64,000 bases of DNA from Rhodopseudomonas sp. P2A-2r (GTDB lineage: Bacteria; Pseudomonadota; Alphaproteobacteria; Rhizobiales; Xanthobacteraceae): the NCBI RefSeq assembly GCF_026015985.1, contig NZ_CP110389.1, positions 6,356,001 to 6,420,000 on the forward strand, given 5' to 3'. Positions 26,087-34,625 of the stretch are shown piece after piece. Positions within the stretch are counted from its first letter, which is position 1, and each line of letters opens with the position of its first letter. The translations under genes were made by a program, and so were the position numbers. The notes beneath the pieces are model-generated. The model ran no database searches. It was not told the DNA's origin and saw only the letters and a list, made by a program, of their open reading frames with translations.

Positions 26087-27732
26087 CTAGCTCACCGCCG
26101 CAAACGTCTCGGCGCTGGCCATATTCCACGCTTCGCGAAAGCGGGCGTCGCCGGTGCCGTCGATCAACTCGCCCGGCCGCAGCGATGGATAAAGCCGCGT
26201 GAACGAATGCACGTCGCTGCCGGAATCGCGATGCGAGAAATGGATCGGCCGGATGTCCTGCGGGTGATCGAGGCCGGCGGCGGCGATCAGTTCGGCCAGC
26301 GCATGCAAGGTCGCCTGGTGATAGTTATGCACGCGGTCGGTCTTTTGAGGCACCACCAGCGCGCGGGCTCGGGTCGGATCCTGCGTGGTGACACCGGTCG
26401 GGCAGCGATCGGTGTGGCAGCTCAGCGACTGGATGCAGCCCAGAGAGAACATGAAGCCGCGCGCCGAATTGCACCAGTCGGCGCCGATCGCCATGGCCCG
26501 GGCAACATCGAAGGCGGTGGCAATCTTGCCGGAGGCACCGATCTTGATACGGTCACGAGCGTTGATGCCGACCAACGCGTTATGGACGAAATTGACGCCC
26601 TCGCGCATCGGCATGCCCAGATGATCCATGAACTCCAGCGGCGCGGCACCGGTGCCGCCCTCGTTGCCGTCGACGACGATGAAATCCGGATAGATCCCGG
26701 TCTGCAGCATCGCCTTGCAGATGGCCAGAAACTCCCAGGGATGGCCGATACACAGCTTGAAGCCAGCCGGCTTGCCGCCGGACAACCGCCGCATCTCGCC
26801 GATGAACTCCATCATGCCGACCGGGGTCGAGAAGGCTTTGTGGTAGGCCGGGGAGATGCAGTCCTCGCCCATGCCGACGCCGCGAATGCGGGAAATTTCC
26901 TCGGACACCTTGGCCGCCGGCAACACGCCGCCATGGCCGGGCTTGGCCCCTGGCTGACCTTGAGCTCGACCATCTTGATCTGATCGCTCGCCGCGACCTT
27001 CGCGAATTTCTCCGCATTGAACGAGCCGTCAGGATTGCGGCAACCGAAATAGCCGGAGCCGATCTCCCAGATCAGATCGCCGCCCATCTCCTCATGATAC
27101 GGACTGACGCCGCCTTCGCCGGTATCGTGAGCGAAGCCGCCCTTTCTGGCGCCGGCGTTCAAAGCGCGAATGGCATTGGGACTGAGCGCGCCGAAGCTCA
27201 TGGCGGAAATGTTGAACACCGACGCGGAATAAGGTCTGGCGCAGTCCGGTCCGCCGACGTTGATGCGGAACGCTTCGCTGGCGTGCGGCCTGGGTGCCAC
27301 CGAATGGTGCATCCACTCATAGCCCTGCTCGTAGACGTTCTTCTGCGTTCCGAACGGACGCTTGTCGAGGACCATCTTGGCACGCTGGTAGACGACGGCG
27401 CGGGTGTCGCGGCTGAACGGCATGCCGTCTTTTTCACTCTCGAAGAAGTACTGCCGCATCTCCGGCCGGATCTCCTCGAGCAGGAAGCGCAGATGCGCGG
27501 CAATCGGATAGTTGCGCAGCACCGCATGATCCTTCTGCACGAGATCGCGGATACCGAGCGCAGTCAGCCCGGCAAACACCAAAGTCGGGATCAGCACCAG
27601 GTCGAACACCTTGTGGTCGGACAGCGCGATGCCGATCAGGAGCACCGTCACCACGCTGCAAATCGTCAGAACGATGAAGCGCGGCGAGAAGGGGAGCATC
27701 AACGTTTCCATAAGACCCATCCGTGACATCAT
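26087..27732 (-). CDS. FMN-binding glutamate synthase family protein, membrane-anchored (frameshifted)
   Basis: The N-terminus has two hydrophobic segments (about 15-55), unlike classical GltB. Then comes the glutamate-synthase central/FMN domain: SFGALSPNAIRALNAGARKGGF, HDTGEGGVSPYH, GGDLIWEIGSGYFG, DQIKMVELKVSQG, DFIVVDGNEGGTGAAP, and the Fe-S cysteines in LGCIQSLSCHTDRCPTG. The frame breaks at a C4 run (26947-26950); one more base gives QGAKPGHGGVLPAAKV, which links the two halves into one protein of about 548 aa. It lacks the glutamine amidotransferase domain, as is typical of this subfamily, whose electron partner and true reaction are not settled. The start is uncertain: several ATG codons lie between 27732 and 27711. 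Confidence 0.85.
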
Positions 27733-27848
27733 TTGCGCAGCGATTACGGCCGCGGGCGATCAATTGTTACACTGCTTGGGTCAGGATACCGACCGCAGGA
27801 AGTGACAATCAATTGATCCTTACAGGGATTGCCCACTCCCGCGAATGA

Positions 27849-27876
27849 CAAAACCCGCGCCAGGGCGCGGGTTTTG
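27849..27876 (-). terminator. Terminator of the ferredoxin-NADP reductase gene
   Basis: CAAAACCCGCGC and GCGCGGGTTTTG form a perfect 12-bp stem with a 4-base loop just downstream of the reductase stop. A/T pairs at the base give a U run on the minus strand. Confidence 0.8.
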
Positions 27877-27906
27877 CGGTGCAGTGCAATCATGTCTCGC
27901 GGAAGA

Positions 27907-28680
27907 TCAGCGCTCGACGAAAGCCTTCTCGATGACGAAATGGCCGGGCGTATTGTGGCTGCCTTCGGTGAAATCGCGCGTTTCCAGCAGCACCTTGAGG
28001 TCCTCCAGCATATGCGGGCTGCCGCACATCATGATGCGGTCGGTCGCGATGTCCAGCGGCGGCATGCCGCTGTCGTTGAACAGCTGCTCCGATGTAATCA
28101 GGTCGGTGATCCGGCCGCGGTTGCGGAACGGCTCGCGCGTCACGGTAGGATAGTAGATGAACTTGTCCTTCATCAGCTCGCCGAACAGTTCGTCCTTGGC
28201 CAGTTTGTCGACCAGTCGTTCGCCATAGGCGAGTTCCGAGACTTGCCGGCAGCCGTGCACCAGCACGACGGTCTCGAAGCGCTCGTAGATGTCGGGATCC
28301 TTGATCAGGCTCGCGAACGGCGCGAGGCCGGTGCCGGTGGACAGCAGCAGCAGACGCTTGCCGGGCAGCAGGTTGTCGGCAACCAGGGTGCCTGTCGCCT
28401 TGCGGCCGACCAGGATCTTGTCGCCTTCCTTGATCTTCTGCAGCCGCGAGGTCAGCGGACCGTCGGCGACCTTGATGCTGAAGAACTCCAGCTCTTCCTC
28501 ATGGTTGGCGCTCGCCATGCTGTAGGCGCGCAGCAACGGGCGGCCGTCGACCTCGAGGCCGATCATGGCAAACTGCCCGTTCTGGAAGCGGAAACTTGGG
28601 CTGCGGGTGGCGGTGAAGCTGAAAAGCGTATCCGTCCAATGCTGGACAGACAGAATCGTCTCTTGATTGAACGCGCTCAT
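27907..28680 (-). CDS. fpr: Ferredoxin/flavodoxin-NADP+ reductase
   Basis: This 257-aa flavoenzyme passes electrons between NADPH and ferredoxin or flavodoxin. It has the FAD motif RAYSMASA (about 50-57), the NADP-binding segment STGTGLAPFASLI, the CGSPHML motif, and the C-terminal VIEKAFVER typical of the bacterial FPR subclass. I start at ATG 28680 (MSAFNQETILSV), which matches the family N-terminus; the longer frame to 28731 does not. It is a single-gene unit with its own terminator. It can serve oxidative-stress defence and supply of reduced ferredoxin, for example to heme oxygenase, but a link to bphO is not shown. Confidence 0.95.
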   Translation of the reverse strand: MSAFNQETILSVQHWTDTLFSFTATRSPSFRFQNGQFAMIGLEVDGRPLLRAYSMASANHEEELEFFSIKVADGPLTSRLQKIKEGDKILVGRKATGTLVADNLLPGKRLLLLSTGTGLAPFASLIKDPDIYERFETVVLVHGCRQVSELAYGERLVDKLAKDELFGELMKDKFIYYPTVTREPFRNRGRITDLITSEQLFNDSGMPPLDIATDRIMMCGSPHMLEDLKVLLETRDFTEGSHNTPGHFVIEKAFVER

Positions 28681-29045
28681 GAGATTGATTTTCCACTGCG
28701 TATCTTTTGTGGAACAAAGCTGTCGTTCCACGCCCTAAAAGGTCAAGAAACCGTTGCAGTAATTGAAGAATTCGGCATCTCGCACTTGCGTAACGGGACA
28801 ATTAGTCAAACTTCGCCGGCGGCGCAATTGCGGATTCGGACTCGCGGGCGGAATAATTCCAAAAGCAGGTAACCCATGCGATGGGCGCAGGGCGACAGCG
28901 AATTAACTTGCGTCGTGAAGGCACAAATCGGCATTAAATTTCGCAGCGTTCCGCTGTGGAAGCGGCTTCGGCGATCCGGTAATGTGTCCGGCCATCCGAC
29001 AAAGCAGACCGAGCGGCCCGCAGGGGATCGCCAAACCGGTGCCCG
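28681..29045. other. Divergent promoter region between fpr and the ATP-grasp gene
   Basis: This 365-base gap separates two divergent genes. The fpr side is relatively AT-rich (28690-28800), as expected for a promoter. I cannot point to a firm operator and see no small gene or RNA. Confidence 0.4.
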
Positions 29046-30056
29046 ATGCCAAGCCTGCAGAAATTCCGGGCCGGAAAACCCGCCTTCTACCCCGACCAGA
29101 CGATCTATGCCGAATTTGCCTGCGCCACGTTCGGATTGAGGTTCGAGGAGCTCGACAAGGGTACGGGACTGGTCTTCCGCGTCAGCTCGGCCGGCGACAG
29201 CGTGTGCTTCAGCGCCGGGCGCGGCTCGTTCTATCCGCAGAATTCCGCCACGGCAGCGACGCTTGCGGGCGACAAATACTTCGCCCAGGTGGCCCTCGAC
29301 CGCGCCGGACTGCCGACGCTCGGCGGGCAGTATTTCTTCCTGCATGAGCGCCACCGCGCGCATCGCCCGCCCGGCCACGAGCGCGCCGATGTCGTCGCCT
29401 GTTTCCGACAGCTCGGCGGCGTCGCCTTCCTCAAGCCGCTGGCCGGATCGCGCGGCGATTTTGCGCAGACGATCGACACCGAGAGCGGCCTCGCGGACTA
29501 CCTGGACGAGGTCGCGCGCTACTACGATGCGGTGCTGTTGCAGCCGGTCGTGTCAGGACGCGAATACCGGATCTTCGTGCTGGACGACCGGATCCTCTAT
29601 TCGGCGCGAAAGCTGCCGCCATCGCTGGTGGGCGACGGGACGCACGCCATCTCCGAACTGCTCGCCGACCACGATATCGCCCTGCAATCCCGTGGCCTCT
29701 CACCGGTCACGCTGGGGCAGCCAGAGTCCGGCGACAGCGATGTCGTGCTGCCGGCGGGCTCCCGGCGCGACATTCCCGGCCGCATGAATCGCAGTGCCGG
29801 CGGATCCATGCTATTCGAAGCGCCCGGCGCGGAACGTGCCGCCTTTGCCCTGGCGACACAGGCCGTCCGCGCGCTCGGCCTGCGCGCCGCAGCCGTGGAC
29901 ATGTTCACCGATGTCGCGGGCGAGGCCGACAACATCAGGATCATCGAAGTGAATGCCAATCCGTCGATCCGGTTTCTCGAGGACAGCGATCGCGCCGACC
30001 TGATCCTGGCGATCTGGCAGCATACCTTTGCTGCGACGGGCCTGCTCGGTGTTTAA
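29046..30056 (+). CDS. ATP-grasp ligase similar to the cyanophycin synthetase ATP-grasp domain
   Basis: This 336-aa protein is a stand-alone ATP-grasp enzyme. The ATP-binding Lys is in FLKPLAGSRGDF. The central part VVSGREYRIFVLDDRILYSA followed by PPSLVGDGTHAISELL is close to cyanophycin synthetase (CphA), as is NRSAGGS near residue 250. The metal-binding end is RIIEVNANPSIRFLED. It would make an amide bond between a carboxylate and an amine through an acyl phosphate. The next gene, a FolC-type Mur ligase, overlaps it by 8 bases, giving the same order as the two ligase modules of CphA. The N-terminal 60 residues are shorter than in CphA. The substrate is unknown. Confidence 0.85.
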   Translation: MPSLQKFRAGKPAFYPDQTIYAEFACATFGLRFEELDKGTGLVFRVSSAGDSVCFSAGRGSFYPQNSATAATLAGDKYFAQVALDRAGLPTLGGQYFFLHERHRAHRPPGHERADVVACFRQLGGVAFLKPLAGSRGDFAQTIDTESGLADYLDEVARYYDAVLLQPVVSGREYRIFVLDDRILYSARKLPPSLVGDGTHAISELLADHDIALQSRGLSPVTLGQPESGDSDVVLPAGSRRDIPGRMNRSAGGSMLFEAPGAERAAFALATQAVRALGLRAAAVDMFTDVAGEADNIRIIEVNANPSIRFLEDSDRADLILAIWQHTFAATGLLGV

Positions 30057-31368
30057 CCTGCCGAAATACGGCGCGGGCATCTGCCTGTCGCGCCTCGCCG
30101 CGCTGCTGGCCGCGCTGTGCGTCGACCGCGAACGCCTGCGGCAACGCTCCGTGGTGGTGACCGGCTCCAATGGCAAAGGCAGCACCGCGGCCTTCACCGC
30201 CAGCATCGGGCACGCCGGCGGCCTGCGCACCGGGCTGTTCACATCGCCGCATCTCATACGCTTTAATGAACGTTTCCAGATCGACGGCGTCGCCATCGGC
30301 GACGATGAGCTGGCCGCGCTGATGCTGAGAGTCGCCACCGCCATCGTCGATCTCGGCCGCAGCGGGCTGCACGAAACGTTCGGCGCCTTCGAAGCGCAAT
30401 TCGCACTGGCCTGCCTGTACTTCCAGGAGAGCGACTGCGACTTCGCGGTGTTCGAGGCCGGCATTGGCGGCCGCTACGATCCGGTGCGCCTGGTCGGCGC
30501 GACCGTCACCTGCGTGACCTCGGTGGATTACGAACACGTCGACCTGCTCGGCCATTCGCTGGAGCTGATCGCCTCCGACAAGAGCGATGCCTGTGCCGCC
30601 GGTGGCACTATCGTCTATGGCGAGAACTGCCGCCCGCTGCAGCGGCACCTCGGCGAATATCTTCGCCATCGCGAGGTCACCCCGATCTACGTGCGCGAGC
30701 AGATCGCGATCCGCAACGAGGCGATGTCGGCGACGCGGCAGCAGTTCGACCTGTCGTTCCGCGGCCACCGCATCCACGGGCTCGAGATGAGCGTGCTCGG
30801 CGACTTCCAGTTCAACAACGCCGCCATTGCCGCCGCGCTTTTCCTGCTGTGGTCGAAGCGGATGCATCCGGCGAACGCCGACGAGACCGTCGACGCTGCC
30901 ATCGCTGCGGGTTTGCGCACGGCGCGCTGGCCGGGGCGGCTGGAAGTGGTGCAGGCCGATCCGCTGACGGTGATCGACGTCGGCCACACGCCGGATGGCG
31001 TGGCGCAGGCGCTGAAGAGCCTGCGGGCCATCCATGGCGACGAGCGCTGGCTTCTCGTGCTGGGCGTGTCCGGCGACAAGAGCGTCGATGACATCGCGCA
31101 GCAGCTGGCGCCGCATTTCGACACCATCGTCTGCACCCGCGCCTATCACAAGGGCGCCGCTGTGCAACTGATCGCGGCTGCGGCGGAGCGCGCTTATCCG
31201 CAGGCGACGCTGCATGTCGCCGCCACCATCGAGGACGCGATCGAGATCAGCCAGCGACTGGCGCGCCGGTTGAACCGAAAAATCTATGTCGCCGGCGGGC
31301 TGTTCGTGGCGATCGAATACCTTACCGTGCTGCGCGGCGGCCGCGCCGAGGATTTGAAGTTCTTCTGA
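30049..31368 (+). CDS. FolC-type Mur ligase partnered with the ATP-grasp enzyme
   Basis: This 439-aa protein is a Mur-ligase-family amide synthetase close to FolC (folylpolyglutamate synthase). It has the P-loop TGSNGKGSTAAF (about 38-49), the FolC-like FTSPHLIRFNERF, the Mg-binding EAGIGGRYD segment, the DYEHVDLLGHSLE region and GRLEVV followed by DVGHTPDG near the C-terminal domain. Start GTG 30049 overlaps the ATP-grasp stop; TTG 30028 is an alternative. The tight overlap implies the two act as a pair, possibly building a peptide-like chain on a shared substrate. It is probably not the housekeeping folC, because that is normally next to accD or trpF-linked genes, which are absent here; that point is inference. 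Confidence 0.85.
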   Translation: MFNLPKYGAGICLSRLAALLAALCVDRERLRQRSVVVTGSNGKGSTAAFTASIGHAGGLRTGLFTSPHLIRFNERFQIDGVAIGDDELAALMLRVATAIVDLGRSGLHETFGAFEAQFALACLYFQESDCDFAVFEAGIGGRYDPVRLVGATVTCVTSVDYEHVDLLGHSLELIASDKSDACAAGGTIVYGENCRPLQRHLGEYLRHREVTPIYVREQIAIRNEAMSATRQQFDLSFRGHRIHGLEMSVLGDFQFNNAAIAAALFLLWSKRMHPANADETVDAAIAAGLRTARWPGRLEVVQADPLTVIDVGHTPDGVAQALKSLRAIHGDERWLLVLGVSGDKSVDDIAQQLAPHFDTIVCTRAYHKGAAVQLIAAAAERAYPQATLHVAATIEDAIEISQRLARRLNRKIYVAGGLFVAIEYLTVLRGGRAEDLKFF

Positions 31369-31419
31369 CTGAAAACCTGCTTGTCGGGCAAAACCGACAG
31401 TCGACAATGGAGAGACGCC

Positions 31420-32420
31420 ATGACCGCCACAACCAATCGCCAGGTACTGCTGGTCGAGAAGCCCACCGGCAAGCTCGGGCCTGAACACTTCAAGATGTCG
31501 GAGAGCGCCATTCCCGAGCCGAAGGACGGCGAGGCCCTGCTGCGCGTGCGTTACATCTCGCTCGACGCCGCCAACCGGGCGTGGATGCATGGCGCGACCT
31601 ATCGCGCGGCGGTGGAGACCAATACGGTAATGGCCGGCGGCGGCATCGCCGAGGTCATCTCGTCGAAGGCGCCGGGGCTTGTCGCCGGCGATATCGTGTT
31701 CGGCGATACCGGCTGGCAGAACTTTGCCGCGGTGCCGGCCAAGCAGCTCAGCAAGATGCCGAAACTAGAACCGATGACCCATCTGCTCAGCGTCTACGGC
31801 ATCGCCGGACTGACCGCCTATTTCGGCCTGCTCGATGTCGGCAAGCCGAAGGCCGGCGAGACCGTGGTGGTCTCCGCGGCCGCCGGCTCGGTCGGCTCCA
31901 TCGTCGGCCAGATCGCCAAGATCAAGGGCTGCCGCGTGGTCGGCATCGCCGGCGGCAAGGACAAGTGTCACTGGCTGACGTCGGAACTCGGCTTCGACGC
32001 CGCGGTCGACTACAAGGACGGCAACCTGTTCAAGGCGCTGAAGGCCGCGGCGCCCGACGGCATCGACGTGTACTTCGACAATGTCGGCGGCGAGATCCTC
32101 GAAGCCTGCCTGGCGCAAATGAACCTGCGCGGGCGCATCAGCTGCTGCGGCGCCATCTCGCAATATGACGGCGCGCCGCAGGCCACGGCCCGCGCGGCGT
32201 GCCCGGGCTGATCGTCGTGAAGCGCCTGATCATGCAGGGCTTCATCGTGATGGACTATATGAACCAGCGCGACGCCGCTTTGGCCGAGTTGCAGTCCTGG
32301 GTCGCCGCGGGACAACTCAAGGTCCAGGAGGATGTCATCGACGGCCTGGAAAACACGCCGGCGGCGCTGATCGGATTGCTCGCCGGCGAGAACCGCGGCA
32401 AGCGCATGATCCGGGTGTAA
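31420..32420 (+). CDS. NADP-dependent medium-chain oxidoreductase (CurA/YncB-like; frameshifted)
   Basis: This zinc-free MDR reductase has the N-terminal TNRQVLLVEKPTGK, an early NADP fold motif SAAAGSVGSIVGQIAKIKG (about 152-170), the YFDNVGGEIL segment and the C-terminal DVIDGLENTPAALIGLLAGE. Members reduce activated double bonds such as enones, curcumin or leukotriene-like compounds. The frame breaks at 32187-32188; one added G gives TGPRGVPGLIVVKRLIMQGF and restores a protein of about 333 aa. Start ATG 31420 has GGAGAG upstream. It follows the FolC-like gene by 51 bases and could be co-transcribed, but a shared function is not evident. Confidence 0.88.
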
Positions 32421-32441
32421 GGGCGGCGCGACCGGGCTCAC

Positions 32442-32603
32442 GTTCCCCGGACGCGGTGCAACGCGCCGCCTTCTGGCGGCGTGGTGCGCCGCAGATCCGG
32501 AGCCCAGCTTGGTGACATCAAGAAGCTGGGCCGGATCTGCGCAGCAGCGTTTCGGACGATGCTGCGCATCGTCGCTCACGCCGCAGCGCGTCCGGGACAC
32601 GTG
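32442..32603. repeat. Dispersed repeat, copy A
   Basis: It starts GTTCCCCGGACGCGGTGCA, has an inner GTGGTGCGCCGCAGATC and ends GCGCGTCCGGGACACG. Copies B (33199-33350) and C (46803-46940) in this window share these landmarks. I recognise the family from Bradyrhizobium-type genomes. Confidence 0.8.
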
Positions 32604-32639
32604 CCTTGGCTTTCCTGATTCAACTGTCAAACAGCCAAG

Positions 32640-33125
32640 CAACGACAATCCCGCGACGCCTCCGCGTCCGGGCTGTGCTGCATTCCCTTGCCCTCCGAAT
32701 CGAGAGGGCGCGCGGAACGCCGGGTGCCCGATGCACCCATGGGCTTGTGCGCAAAGTGTAGTAAGCGCACAAGGCTTGCCACGGTCACACCGGGATCAAC
32801 CCGGCGTTCCGCGCGCAGTGGTGTTAACGGTCTATGTCGTGCTCTCCCCGGCGGCCGACACGGTTTCTCGTCGCCGTCGCTTCCGGTTGAGGGTGTTCCA
32901 CGGACGGGTTGCCGCGGACTCTCCACCGGGCTTGGTGCTCACGCGGGGCACCAGGACCACACGCCTTCGCCGTCCGCGCAGCGCTGTCGTCTGCGCTTCC
33001 TCCGGTTCTCACTGGCCATTCTGGCGAGCCCTGAACCGAAGTCCGCGCCTGACGCTGCCGCGTCCACCGCACCCCGCCCCGCGAACCTGACGATCGCGAG
33101 TCGCCTCTCTCGGTGGGGCGGGATG
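32640..33125. repeat. Longer dispersed element, often miscalled as a gene
   Basis: Open frames here read RNAGCPMHP on one side and ASPEPKSAPDAAASTA on the other. I know both word strings from many spurious short proteins annotated in Bradyrhizobium, Nitrobacter and Rhodopseudomonas genomes. No ribosome site or family match supports a gene. It lies between repeat copies A and B, so this 960-base gap appears to be stacked repeats. Confidence 0.65.
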
Positions 33126-33198
33126 CAATGGATTATAAACCTAAACTGATGATCGTCTATAGAGTCTAGGAAAAAATATCGCAGTCCGAGTTCGGTCT

Positions 33199-33350
33199 GT
33201 TCCCCGGACGCGGTGCACTGCGTCGCGCTTGCGGCGTGGTGCGCCGCAGATCCCACAGCTTGTTGATATCAAGCAAGCTGGGTCCCGGGTCTGCGCAGCA
33301 GCACTGCCGGCAATGCTACGCATTGCCGGCAGTGCTGCGCGCCCGGGAAA
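33199..33350. repeat. Dispersed repeat, copy B, with a perfect 18-bp hairpin
   Basis: It shares the GTTCCCCGGACGCGGTGCA start and GTGGTGCGCCGCAGATC core with copy A. Inside it, GCAGCACTGCCGGCAATG (33298-33315) and its exact complement (33321-33338) form a perfect stem with a 5-base loop. Confidence 0.82.
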
Positions 33351-33385
33351 CGATCAACATCAGGATCGTGCCCGAGACACGAGAC

Positions 33386-34615
33386 CTACGGCATCTTCGC
33401 CGATGCCGCGCGCTGGCTCGCCACCGCGCTGGCCGGAACGGCGGTTGCCGCATTGCCCCAGCTGTTGCGGATGTAGGTCAGCGCCGCGGCAAGCTGGGCG
33501 TCGTTGAGACGCCAGTCGAACGCCGGCATCGCCGGTCCGGTCGGGGCGCCCGCCGTGGCGACGGCGCGGCTGCCGGTCAGCACCACATGGGCCAGCGTGG
33601 TGGGATCGTCGGACTGCACCAGCGCGCTGCCGGCCAGCTTCGGGAACAGCAGCGTCTCGCCCATGCCGTTGTCCTTGTGGCAGGCGGCGCAGTTGTCCTT
33701 GTAGATCGCCGCGCCGGCAACCATCGCATTGCTGCTGGCCGCGACCGGCGCCGGCTTCGCCGCACCGGCAGGCGCGCCGGAGTCCTTCAGATAGGTGGCG
33801 ATCGCTGCGATATCCGCGTCGGCCATCTGCGAGGTGGAATGCGTCACCGCTTCCGACATCGGACCGGAGGCCAGCGTCCAGTCATTGGCGCCGGTCTTGA
33901 GATATTGCACCAGTTCCTGCTTGGACCATTTGCCGATGCCCTTGTGAGTGTCGGGTGTGATGTTCGGCGCGAACCAGCCCTGCAACGTTCCGCCGGCCAG
34001 CGGCGCCGAGGTCTTGTCGCCGCCGAGCAGCGTCTTCGCCGTATGGCAGGTGCCGCAATGGGCCGGCCCCTGCACGATATAGGCGCCGCGATTCCATTCG
34101 TCCGACCTCGCGGGATCGGGCTGGTAGCGGCCCGGAATGAAGTTGATCCAGTTCCACACCGCCATGACGAGACGGATGTTGAACGGAAACGGCAACTGGT
34201 TGGCGACGACTTCATTGCGCACCGGCGTAATGGTCTTGAAGTAGGACCGCAGCGCCCGCACGTCGTCCTCGGTCATTTTCGTATAGGCGGGATAGGGCAT
34301 CGCCGGATACAGCCGCCTGCCGTTGTGGCTGCGGCCTTCCTGCAGCGCCGAGACGAATTCGTCATCGGTGAGATTGCCGATGCCGGTCTCGCGGTCCGGC
34401 GTGATGTTCGGCGGCGCCAGCTTGCCGAACGGGGTTTCCAGCGCGAGGCCGCCGGCGAACGGCGCGCCGCCCGGCGCGGTGTGGCAGCCGATGCAGTCGC
34501 CGAGCACCGCGAGGTTGCGACCGCGCTCGATGCGCTCGAAGCTCTGGGGATCCTGCGCCAGGGCCGGACCGGTGAACGAGACGAGAAGCGCCGCAGCGGC
34601 GAAAGAACGGTTCAT
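33386..34615 (-). CDS. Triheme cytochrome c subunit of a membrane flavo-dehydrogenase
   Basis: This 409-aa protein has a signal peptide (about 1-20, ending GPALAQ) and three heme c sites: CIGCH (about 40), CGTCH (about 190) and CAACH (about 318), each with a later Met ligand candidate. The layout matches the cytochrome subunit of alcohol, gluconate and glucose dehydrogenases of acetic acid bacteria and relatives. It takes electrons from the flavoprotein encoded just upstream and gives them to the quinone pool or terminal oxidases in the periplasm. ATG 34615 has AGGA 8 bases upstream, directly after the flavoprotein stop. An Ala/Pro-rich linker precedes the third heme domain. Confidence 0.93.
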   Translation of the reverse strand: MNRSFAAAALLVSFTGPALAQDPQSFERIERGRNLAVLGDCIGCHTAPGGAPFAGGLALETPFGKLAPPNITPDRETGIGNLTDDEFVSALQEGRSHNGRRLYPAMPYPAYTKMTEDDVRALRSYFKTITPVRNEVVANQLPFPFNIRLVMAVWNWINFIPGRYQPDPARSDEWNRGAYIVQGPAHCGTCHTAKTLLGGDKTSAPLAGGTLQGWFAPNITPDTHKGIGKWSKQELVQYLKTGANDWTLASGPMSEAVTHSTSQMADADIAAIATYLKDSGAPAGAAKPAPVAASSNAMVAGAAIYKDNCAACHKDNGMGETLLFPKLAGSALVQSDDPTTLAHVVLTGSRAVATAGAPTGPAMPAFDWRLNDAQLAAALTYIRNSWGNAATAVPASAVASQRAASAKMP

Positions 34616-34625
34616 CGCGCGCATC

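Noticed and set aside
32509..33090. 193-aa protein-coding gene
   Set aside because: It contains word strings known from dispersed repeats in Bradyrhizobium-like genomes, with no ribosome site and two repeat copies around it.
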